Below, piece after piece: positions 11,357-22,500 of a stretch of 64,000 nucleotides of DNA. Position numbers and translations under genes: made by a program. How positions within the stretch are numbered: position 1 is the stretch's first letter; the number at the start of each line of letters is the position of its first letter. The notes under the pieces were generated by a model. That model searched no databases and had not been told where the DNA came from. It saw nothing but the letters and a program-made list of their open reading frames with translations. Origin of the DNA: Gymnorhina tibicen (lineage: Eukaryota; Chordata; Aves; Passeriformes; Artamidae); contig VXAZ01008267.1 in NCBI GenBank assembly GCA_013399875.1, positions 432,221-496,220 of the forward strand, given 5' to 3'.

Positions 11357-13038
11357 ATTTATGCCCCCTCCATACTAGCCTGTCAGCTGATGTCTGCTGT
11401 AATTTATTGAGACAGGCTTGATATGCCTGGGTGACTATGGAATGACATACTCAATTCCCTTGGTCTCTTCCTTCCTTCTTAGAGACCTAATTTACAGAAG
11501 GTTCCTGTTTCAGCTGAAAAGCAATGGATATTTTTGAATGTTTTCCAGAAATTCACGTAGCTTAAAGTCAATCATGACTGAGCCTAAAAAGACTAACATA
11601 AAGGCTGTGTATAAAGCACATTTTTATTAACAGAGCCCTTCACCCCTTAGAGTACAAACCATGTAATGATGCCTGCAATATCAATTCACAGTGTCAAGGA
11701 AAAGTGGTTGGAATAGCATTCAGGCATACATTTATTTATAATCCTATCTTTAACAACCACCCAACTAAAAATAATACAGTCCAGTAAATGACTCGTGAGC
11801 ATTAGAGGAAATGGATGACTTTTCCAGTGAAAGTAAGCTGTCCAGTGAGGGCATTTCTACTTTTCTCCAAGCATTTTCCCCCTTTATTTTACCTACAGCA
11901 AATTCTCCAATGACAGACTTACTTACAGATGGTTGAAACTCTCCAGGGGTAAACCAGCCTGAAGCACTAAAGACAAGCTCTCTGCGAATAGATGGCTAAA
12001 AAAATAGAAGAAGGTCTATGAGGAGCACTTTGTCTCAGCTGACCAGAGCTGTCTAGCTACAGCTCAGCTTTCTGTGCACATGGTAACAATGGACATGGTC
12101 TCTTGTACCTTTCTCCTGGTTTTAAACCACTGCCGGAGAAAGACTTAACAGGCATATCAGCAGACATCTGCAACCTTCCCTTCCAGACTTTCTCCCTCAT
12201 AGGCTTTTGTATGCTGTAAGAAGTTGTCACTATTCAGTGGTTAAAATTAATTGTTTGACTGGTTTAGTTCCCTACACCTCTCCTGGCTGCTGCTTGTGGG
12301 TGTTACATTTTTTCTCTAACCTGATCCTGCAGCCTTTTGTACCCTCTTTAAGCCCTTTTTGCCCTCAAAAACCTGACATCAGGTTGGTTCTCATTGTTAC
12401 AAGCAACTTTAATTTGGTACAAGGAAAGACTGATCCACAGCATCTGTATCTGTCTCCAGAAACTTGACTAACAAAAGTTGAGGAAAAATTTTGGACCTAA
12501 ACCATTTAATTTTGAATGATAAAAGTGAAAAAAATCCTTATCCTTGTGTGACAAAGACAAAGGAAACTCAGATTTCTGTTGTCATAACAAATCACTTGGC
12601 CTCCTGCCTTTCTCTGCTTTGAGCCACCCCCAACATTTGCTGAAATGGAAAGGGTGGGCAGCTTTCTCTGACTCTCCCAGAGACTTACCAGCTTGATGAG
12701 AGTTGACCTCTGGCAGCAGGAGAGCTTACAGTTAAAGGGCTGCAATATTTTATATTGGAATTTCCAAAATGAACTCTCCAGGCAGACAAAAGACAGTCAA
12801 CAGCACTAATGCATGTCTGAGTGTGAATAAATAAAACATCTTCCTTGCTTTCCTGTCTGCTTTTCTTCATGGTCAGTGTTTATGCCATCCCTTAGACGAT
12901 GGATCTTAAATATCCTTTGCTATGCTTGGAGTAATTTTGGTAGGTGTGTGTCCCTCTAGGCATAAAAAACTCTTGAGTTTCCTGTTTATCTATAGTTCTC
13001 ACAATTTAGAAATCAGGATTGAAATTAAACCTTTGTAG

Positions 13039-13195
13039 GACGACCAGTGACTGCTATCCTGCTGCTGCATGAAGTCAGTCCCCTGGAACAGAGCCAGCCA
13101 ATATTTTTGGCAGTATTCCTGAAACAGCAAGAGGACTTGCTGACCCTGACATCTGGTGCACCTTATGAAATCCAAGCAATTAATTGTGATCCAAG
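13039..13195 (+). other. Candidate 157-bp coding exon (unverified)
   Basis: A moderate acceptor (aaacctttgtag) ends at 13038 and a weak donor, AAG|gtagaa, begins at 13196. One frame, entered with two bases, stays open for 51 codons, while the other two stop within 11 codons. The peptide begins RPVTAILLLHEVSPLEQSQP and continues with leucine- and glutamine-rich sequence, leaving two bases over. An upstream segment, 12896-12939 (pyrimidine-containing acceptor, gtaggt donor), would join in phase. The length makes this one of the less easily dismissed candidates, but the donor is poor and no family is recognised. Confidence 0.2.
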
Positions 13196-14835
13196 GTAGA
13201 ATCTCTCTAGACTGGCTAAGAACGTCTGTTTAGCAGAAACCTTGTGGTATTCATTAAGACCCTTCCAGATAATTTCCAACAGGTAATTCTCCTGGTCTTG
13301 AACAGCATTAGGTAATATGTTATCCAGAGCCCGTTCTAACATTCATCTCTGGTTTTTTTGGAAGGTAAACCAGTGATTATTTACCAGGGGATATGACTGA
13401 CTGAAAACAAGACTAAGAATAAAAAGCAATCTTTGTGCTGTTTTCTGAGATGCCTTCAGGGTTAAAAGTGTTGTGCAACAATGTGGATCTTATTAGCACT
13501 TTTCTGCTGGAAAATGGGTCTTGCCCCTTACTGTGAGTCACACTGGGAATATGGTCACTGTAACACTGTCACCAGTTTGCTAGGAATGGGCCATGTTTTC
13601 AGCATAGAGATTTCTTAAAATTTGGTGGTAGCAGGTTTTGTTCTTGATACAGATGAGCAAAAAAGAGCAAATGCAAATTGTATGTCCTTGAGTGTGAATC
13701 TGCTTCCCTGCTCTAATGGAGGAAGCGAAAAAGCTGCTCAGGTAGATGTACAATGCTTCAACAAACCACTTATTTTGAATGGACATGGCATGTGCATACA
13801 TTGCCTAGAAATAAACAGAAGCCCACAGGGGAAATTTAGCCCCAGTGTAAACAGATAACAACCCAGGTGAAGTTAAAGGAGTTTATCTTATTTACACTAA
13901 AATTGGATATACTGGTCCAGACCCACTGCAAATGGTGTCATGTTGCAAGATATTGCAGGGGAGTTTCTGGACCTGGCAATTTATAAATAAATTTATAATA
14001 TTATTTTAATTGCCTTACATTGGCATTGAGGTCAATTTTTTGTTGTTTATTTGGCCAGTGTTTACAGGAATTTCTTAAAAGGTGTAATTGGTTAAGTTTA
14101 TACCTGACCACATAAGACTTTTGACTCCTAACTCCCAGATGGCACTTACACCATTCAGAGATGGTGTAAATATGAAATTTTAAATAATATCTGGGTCCTT
14201 AAAAGTAGGATCAGAACTAAGTGGGATTGATTATTGCACAGTTTGTGTTTCAACTAACTGTCAATACCCAACAAATAAGCAAAACTTTCTCTGGTCAGGT
14301 TTGGAGATCTTGCAGTGCAGGTGCTTGCTTAACCCGATTGCTACGCTGGGAATCATGAAATCTCAGCTGATGTGTGCGAAACCAACTCATCATGCAAAGA
14401 AAATTCCCAGTTTGTAATAAAGCATGGATTTTCCAGCATCTGAGGTTAAATTGTTCTCAGAAGGATACTAAAGAAAAAAAAAAGTTCCTGGAAAAACTGT
14501 TTAAATTTCCTGTCCATTTCAAATAGGTGTCATTTCACAGTCCCAAAATTAATGGAAGGCATATTTCTTGGCACTGTGGTTTTAGCAGTAAGGTGGGCTT
14601 TAAACTTTCTTTCTCTTGCAGAGAGTGAGCTGATACATTGGGGAAAGGCCATGCATAAAACCTGAACACATTTAGATCCTATTCAGCCAAATGAGCTAAG
14701 GGTACCCAACACTTGACAGATTATTGCTCTGTACCCTCGGATACATAGTTTAGAACAAAACAGTGTCCTTTTTCATCCATGTCCTCTTTGTACAGATGAA
14801 AATGCCTTATGTTTCTCTCCTATTACCATTTCCAG

Positions 14836-14947
14836 GCTGTGCTGTTCATTTGTTGATCCCTTTGCAAGTGACTTGGTTGGATATAACAGTAGTACAGACA
14901 TAGAAGACCACAGCAACAGCCAGTACAGTTTTGAAAATGGGGAGAAG
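14836..14947 (+). other. Candidate exon within a 94-codon open frame (unverified)
   Basis: A strong acceptor (ctctcctattaccatttccag) ends at 14835 and a weak donor, AAG|gtagct, begins at 14948. The segment is open for 37 codons in one frame only, entered with one base, with a polar acidic stretch (DLVGYNSSTDIEDHSNSQ). The same frame is open from about 14720 to a TAA near 15003 without any ATG. The phase matches the two bases left by 13039-13195. It could also be a chance open frame. Confidence 0.2.
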
Positions 14948-16438
14948 GTAGCTCCCATTTTCCTGTTTGTATGTAAGGTACTTCAGTCACAGCTTGGGGC
15001 ATAAATTAATTACTTGTTGCTAAGAACAGGGACAGTCACGCTGACTGGAGAAGGGTCCGTGAAGATGTTCAAGCCCAAATGATAACTGTGATTCTCATTG
15101 AAAGGAAGTTGAACTGGAGGGGCTGCAGGTTTGGCAGTTAACATTTTTTTATTTTGAAGTGAAGTATTGCAGCTCTGATTTTGAAAATGTCATTTTAACA
15201 CCAAGGACTTCAGGTGAGTGACTCCTGCCTTGTGCTGTTGCAAAGCACAGCAGAATCAGGCCTTGTACGAAAAATAAAAGAGGATGTTCCCTTCGGTATA
15301 ACTGCGGGACTCATTACATGTTCAGTATTTAAGTGGTGTTGCAGACCTTCATGCAATATGGACAATACATCTTTGTCAAGGTGACAGGCCTCTTCGGGAG
15401 GAGAGATTTCTTCTCCTTCCCACTATGAAGTACTGTACGTTCTGTGTTTAATGTGTGCAACACTGTCTGAATTCTTAAGCTTTGTAATTCCCTATGCACC
15501 ATCTGTACGTCTTGTTGGAGGATGGGAAGCTGATGAAAACTCTCCTGTGCTCATCTGCCAAAATGGTACCTTTAAATCATCGCCTCTTTAGAAGGAAGGT
15601 GATTCTTGGTGCTCTGTCCTGTTGCAAGCCTCACATCAGCATTGCTCCTGTGAAAAATCTTTCTAATACTGTAGTTGGTCTGTCAGGCACTCCACAGTTG
15701 CATGTGGGTGGAAGGTTCTTCCAGATGATAAAAGAATTATGATGCAAATTTTTTAGGGGAAAGAGAACCCTAATATGCACTTGTCATGTATTTGTGTGTT
15801 GAGACCAAGAAAAAATTAAACAATGTTGATTATGTGTATAACTAGCAGCCAGCATCAGAAATGGAAGAAATCAGGGAGATAATTGAAAAGACAAAACTTT
15901 ATTTCTACATCTACATCTTGTAAATATTTTGCATTAACAGTTCTCTTGACTACAGGGGGACTCCGTAAGAGACCCAGAATCTATTTCTAATTCTGCCTAA
16001 AAACACTTAGTTTTGAGTAGTAACTGCTGAGTAATAGGGGAGCAGATTGCTTCTCTGGTTTGTTTTGTAAAGGAAGCTCGGTAGTGTGAAGCTGGCAGAA
16101 AAGGGCAGGGAGAGAGGAATGGGAACTAGAAAGGCAGAGGTATGTGCCTGCCAAGGTCACTGAGGAGGACAGGACAGAAGCACAGCGTGACACAAGTATA
16201 CGTAAAGCTGGGCTACAGTTTTGCTCAGGGAATTCAAAGTCACCATTTATCTTACTACTTGGCAGTCGTGTGTGTGAGGGCCATCTTTCTGGGAATGTTC
16301 AGTCTCAGAGTCACTTTTGCCTTTCAATCTTTCTTTATCCACAGTGGAGTTTTATTTTTCCATGATAGAATGAACAACTTTTTCTGCTGTTTCTGTTGAA
16401 GAGCTATGGCTTCAGTCTCATTTTTTTTCAATCCATAG

Positions 16439-16541
16439 AATTTAAGGTATTTTACAGAGCAGGTCGATACTGAAGCAGAAGCACAAGCAGCTGCTAGTGC
16501 TGTGTGTGATCAGAGACAGGAAATGCACAGGAGGAACACAG
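16439..16541 (+). other. Candidate exon, acidic helical peptide (unverified)
   Basis: A strong acceptor (cattttttttcaatccatag) ends at 16438. The frame starting on a codon boundary stays open for more than 34 codons and contains an alanine- and glutamate-rich stretch (EQVDTEAEAQAAASAVCDQR). Two donors are possible: CACAG|gtggct after 16541 and ACAT|gtgagc after 16552. The other frames close within 12 codons. No family is recognised. The strong acceptor is the best part of the evidence, and neither donor is ideal. Confidence 0.2.
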
Positions 16542-19500
16542 GTGGCTCACATGTGAGCTGGCATGTTACAAGCAGATGAGTGATGTTCAAGGAAGAACAG
16601 TGCTCATGCATGAAGAAGCAAGAGCAAAATACATCTACATTACCATTTTAGCCTCAGAGTATGCAAACTGCATCCCTTTGGGGAGAAGGAGGGGAAAAGT
16701 GTACATGAGGGGAGCACTTGTGCTGCAGCCACTGGCAGCTGTCCTGTCCATGCAGCTGGACTGCTAGACCTTCTGTGAGGTGGTCCCCCATGAACTGGGG
16801 ATTGTATGGATGTCATATCCTTGGGACCAGCTATTTTGCCTTATGGGTCTGTTTCTGTAGTGCAGCTTTACTTACTCATGTATGCAAAGTCCCAGTGAAG
16901 TCACTGGGTTCGAGCTGTGAGAAACGTGTGGAATACAGAATGTTAAATCTTAAAGATGGAGAACTTCTTTGTGGTCATTTTCACATTCCCCATGCAACTT
17001 CTGTTGATATAGTGAATTAATCCAAGGACTTCTAGTGGGCTGCATTTCAGTAGTTCATTTTTCAAAATGTCTGGGCATTTACTGAGCTTTAGGGACCCAA
17101 GGAGTAATTACCATTTTAAGGTGATTGGTTACTGCCTTAAGATGTGCTTCCAGGAGAAAGAAAAATCCACTCAGCTTCTTTGCAACAATTGCACATTATT
17201 TGAAAGACTTAGAACTTACATGCAGCCAGTTGTGCGAAGTATTTGTGTCTTTCTCTAACAATCCAACAACAGCTGAGGAAAAGTTCTCCAGAGCAATAGC
17301 ACAGCTTTTTAAGTGAAGTGTTTGCAGAAACTAGCTGCAGCGTCTCTTAAAGATGGGGGGAAAAGCCCACAAGCCATGTTAGAGCTTGCATCTGGAAAGC
17401 ATTCACAAGGCCTGTAGAATGAGCCCTAGCATCTTCCAAATTTGACTCTTTGCCTCGTAGGTCTTCAGTACACATTGAAACAAGTGTGTTCTTCAGGGGA
17501 GGGCATGGGGCCTGGCTAGGGTTTTCCTATACAATTAGCTTTTTTGAAGGCTTCATCCTGTCAAAAAATTCCTAGGAGGAAGTAAATTCATTCTAAACTT
17601 TCCGTTAAGAAGGAAAAGCTCCACAGTTACTTGCCACTAGATGTCAGAAAAACTACATGGTTCAGCTCGAGTAGAAGGTCTAACTGAGAGGTTTTGTTGG
17701 CTGTTTAAGCACTTGCATAACACTTTGGATTGGTCCCAAGGAAAACAATTAGACATTTGAGTTTATTTTTGTTTGCATGAAATAGTAAATATGCCATTGG
17801 GTCAGACTCTCCTCTCATTGCCCCCAGAGAAAACTGGAAATAAACTTTTTGTCAAGAGTTATACCACCCTGGAAAATAGAACCGCTTTTAGTCTCGTCAG
17901 CAAAACCTTCTCATCTAGAATGCTGTGGTTTTCTATTCTTTGTATAAAGCTGGTCTCTGAGTTTTAGGCAACGCTAGCAGAAATGTGGTGGAAGGTGAGT
18001 GGGTTGGTCCTGATTCAGCAGAAATAAAAGCTGTTGTGGTTGGGATGCTTGTGCGTGTGGAGTAAACATCAAATGCGATGTTTCTCTATATAGGAATATA
18101 CTTAATTCTTAGTTCCTTAGGATAAAGTTGAAGCAAATTGAAAATATTTATTATGAAGAATAATGCCTGAAGCCTCCTACAGAATTGTGATGAAGTATAT
18201 GCAGATTCACCTAAAACTGTGTCCCTAACTCCACAACACAGTTCAGCCTTAAGAGGACAGTTTGCCCTTTATGGCTACTGTTCTGCTGCTTTACTGATGC
18301 AGCTGCAAAGTTTGGTTTGTACAGCTGGCTGCAATTCAATACATAAATGAATGGTCAAAATTATATTTGTGAGTTGCCTATAATATGAATAGACAGGTCA
18401 CTGTTTTGCACATAAATGCATATGTATCTAAATGCTTTATAGGCTAAAATCCACTTTGGAAACAGCATGGAAGTTCACACACAGTGTATTGATTTTATAT
18501 TCTAATGTGTGCATTTCCCTCTGGGAGAGAAGTACGTTCCAAATGAAAAAAGAACATGGCTTGTCAAACATGAAGATTTGTGATGCAGTTCCATATTTCT
18601 AAGCCCTTGATGTTTACTAGACATACACAGTGTTCAGTATTTAAGGATCAGACTGTAACCTTTGAAGGAACATTGCCAGAAAAACTAGAGGGATATTAGG
18701 CCAAAAAGAAAGAGTCTGAGACATCCAATTTACTCACTGTTGATTTTCTATCTAAATGAAAAAATAGAGCAGCCAGGGCTGAGGAGAAGTGTGAGGGCAG
18801 AGGATTCTGTTTTGCATCTTCCCCACTGCAGCTGCCAACCAGCAGGAGGGATGTGCATCTCAGACACCTCTTCAGGGACCCTTCTTTTCCCCAGGAGCCT
18901 GAAAACAGCAATTGACTGGCTGTAGTTTAGCACCGGAGAATAAATAGCACCTCAAAAGCATAGCCTGGGACCAAGGATTCTCACTGGGTCTGAAATTCAG
19001 GTAGCCACACACAAAATCTGAACTGCACTGAAACCTACTTGGAGTTAATTACCCGGGAGGCTTCTCCCTGGGCTTTCTTTTCATCAGTGCTGAGCTGAGG
19101 TCAAGGCTCAGCCAGCCCTAGGATAGTCTCACAGTTATTCCCTCCCTGAAAACTCTGTGTGTGAGGCACAGTGTGGTATTTATACTCAGCTGTTGACTCA
19201 TACAGTGACATTTGTAGTTGTATTTTAGGGCAGAAGAATGGTCTTTAAGCTTCTGCCCCTCATTTTGAGGTTTTTTTTTCTTCTCATGTGCTCTGCAACC
19301 CTCTGTCTCTTGCACAGAAAGAGCAGGGAAACACATTTTCCCATTCCACGTGTATTTGCAGTGCACAGCTTTTGTGTAGCTAGAAGCAGCAGCCAGATAA
19401 TTACCTCCTCTGCTGCACAGGGGGGAAAGACATTATCAGCTTGGGCATCACACCCAAGTGAAACTGGAGACACCTGGTGTCCATGTCACTGTTGGTTGAA

Positions 19501-22500
19501 GAAAAGGAATTTATTGAGGTGTAGATGGACACATTGCTAAGCCTAGGGCTCTTACAGAAAGCTGGCAGGTTGTGAGCAAATTTTGGATGGAGTGAGTTTT
19601 TCAGTCCAGAATATATAGCGTGATTAGTAATTGTATGTGATAATAATTTAATACAGAAACTGCAGTCTTCTCACTCTTGTGAGCTTCAGACAGGCTCATT
19701 CTTTTCTGCCTGATGTTGCTGTATGAAAAAAACCCCCTCACTGATGATTTACAGTGACTGCTTGATTCATTAATTTCTTTTTTGTTATGTCTTGCCTACA
19801 TTATTACTTTCTTAATATAATTTTAATAAAACTGTCATTGTAGCTCCTCTGTTATAATATTTTGATAGAAGGCTTTTCCCCACTGTTGTATGATTTTTTT
19901 AATGAGAAACCTGCACTAGCTTTGCAATAATATGTTTAGAAATGCAGTTTTACACAGAGGCATTTGGGGACGGAATATACAATCAAATTTTAAGCGTCTA
20001 ATTGGAGTGCTCAGAAATACGTCTTACTTTCCATTTGCACATTCAGACCTCCTACATTTTGAGTGTTGCCCAAAATCTGCAACATGAAAGCCTTTTTTTG
20101 AGAACCACAAATGTATTTTATGGTGAATACACAGGGAGATGTTCTTTATGGTTTAAATGAGAAAGCTTCAAAACCTGTGTAGCTGTAGCTTCTGTGACAG
20201 GGTGGAATTTTTTCTATTCCTAAGAGCTCTGATTTTCATCTGAAGATTTTTACTATTCTGTGATGGTGTGGGAAACAAAGATTTTCTTCTTTTGTGCCAC
20301 TATACTCATTAAATCCTAACCGGCAGCAGTGTTCTTGGTAGGATACAAACTGTTGCATTTGGACTTCCTTTGCACTGAAACAGATGTTTCTTCTTGGGAG
20401 ATTTAATTTGTAAGGACAGTGTTCTGAACCTATTATTAGGATCTAGATCCAGTCGTCAGACGATTATGTGAGGTCTCATTCTGAAAACCATCTTGTAGAA
20501 GTTAAGTGTCACATTTCTGGAGTGTGAGTGCACACATACTTGTATATAGACACACATGCACGTGCATACTTCTTATTTGTACATAAACCCTCTTGTTCCT
20601 CCTAGTTAGCTATTAAGTGTGCAAAAGTGACCTGACTAAAGTAGAAATGAACTGGTCTTTTGTATTAACATCCATAAGAAAAAAGAGGAAAGTTAGAGGA
20701 AGCTTTTGTGTGATACTTTTATTAATTAAGAAGGTCTGTTGAGGATATCTAGGAGGAACATACTCCAGATCTTGAGTTGCAAATTCGGTTCTTGTTGTGA
20801 TTCTTTGTCTAAGGACAGAATGGATGAAGAAGAGTAAAAGTGTAGTTTGAATCCTTAAGTCACCAGAAGAGAATTTGAATGCATTGAGTAAGCACTTCTT
20901 GTTTAAAGATGTCAGTAAAAGGGTGATCTCTTTCAAGATGAGAGGCACACTTAACATACTGTGCATCTTTTTCCAAACTAACTCAAAGAAGCCAAAGTCA
21001 TATAGATGGAAAATAACCAGAACAGTCTGTAACGATTTTCAGGAAGAGGTTTTGGGAGTAACAAGCATGCCTAAATCCAAAGCCAGAAATGGTTGTTGAT
21101 CTCCTCCATCATGTTTAGTAAGAGTCTAAGGTTTGGTAGTAGCAAGACTACCCCTGAATTCTTTTATGGGAGCTGGCTTCTAGAGGATTCTCCCTTAAAA
21201 TTTTCCTCTGTGGGAATAAATAAATTCTTAGCTATACTCATAATAAATGCCATACAACATGATGTGCTGCTCAGGGACCATGCACATGTCTTGTTTAGCA
21301 CTAAATTTACTCTCTTCTGTATCTTCTGATGTTGTAGATGTACAATAGCCAATGATTGAATACAGATTCCTTAGTGCTGTTAGTCTTGCTAAGTGTAATT
21401 TTGAGAAATGGAAAAATAGTGCAAAATGGTGAGATCCATGCCCCAACTTCCTCTGAAGATGCTAATTAAAGGGATGTCAGAATTATAAGAGCATACAAAA
21501 TCAGTCCAGGAAAATAATGCTGCCAGTAGCTGTTCCTGCGTTAGAATTCTAGACAGTCCCTGGAGATCATAGAGAAAAAAAATTCTGCTATGATTGCAAA
21601 AAGAACAGTAACTGAGTAAAACCAAGTGAATGCCACTTTCTTTCTTTAGCTTATTTTGTAACCAAGTCAAAATTTTAAATTTCACCTTTATGTCTCTGTG
21701 TATAGAAGAGCATCTCACACAAATCCATTTTGGCAGATACATAAAATTTATTCACAAGCTTTGTTCAACATATAAAATTTAATTAGATCTTGTAATATAT
21801 GTACTTGTTATGAATTCCATTATGCAGAACATTCACTGAACCATGTACCTATAGGATTTAATTACGTCAGCTATTATTAAATTGTGGAATGGGAAAGGCA
21901 CGCATAAAGATTTCCTGCATGTTATCAAGGAGACCAGTGGTGACAAAGTCACAAATTTTACCCCTGCAATGTCTTTGCATTATGTTGGCATGTAATGGAG
22001 TCAATAATTCCTGACAATGTTCAAAATACTATTTCCTCAGACCTTAAAATACTGCAGCTGCAGGATTTTTGTGAATGAAGGAAACCTAAGAGGAGCGAAG
22101 ACATCTAATGCGCTCACACATCCTGCACGTGCTCAGAAGACTTGGTGTAACTGTCCCATTTGTAACCCGAATCCCTATCTAGACAGCACATAATTCCCTC
22201 CTTCGAAGAAGAAAAAAGGAAAAAACCATTGTGGCTGAAGATGAAAGAGAGAAGACAAACATCTAGGCTGGGGAATGGGAACAAATCAAAGAAGTGACCA
22301 TGTCTATCAGATTCCCTGAAGTGGTTGCACTGCACATTTTCTTGGACACCTCTACATGACTGTGACTTCATGGGTGCTCTCAGACACCATGGCTGCAAGC
22401 AGCTCTCTTAGTCAACTCTTCTAGCCTGCCAGGAGAATGAATGAAAAGTTTCCTTCCAGCAGAGATGGATAAGGTTTGCTGCCTTCCTGTCGTACTTTTA

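Larger units (their letters stand above)
7401..16438. other. Unique AT-rich sequence with scattered exon-like motifs
   Basis: No repeat family is recognised. A T15 run lies at 8547-8561. There are small local duplications at 9166-9201 and 11274-11356, and three short units of tcatgatt between 9284 and 9310. The block at about 10690-11060 is unusually AT-rich with homeodomain-like TAAT and TGATTGAT words. Exon-like segments at 8248-8337, 13039-13195 and 14836-14947 are listed separately. None of the open frames resembles a family I know. Confidence 0.55.

Noticed and set aside
16355..16400. Very strong acceptor (tttcaatctttctttatccacag-type) near 16344
   Set aside because: No donor follows and two frames stop within 10 codons.
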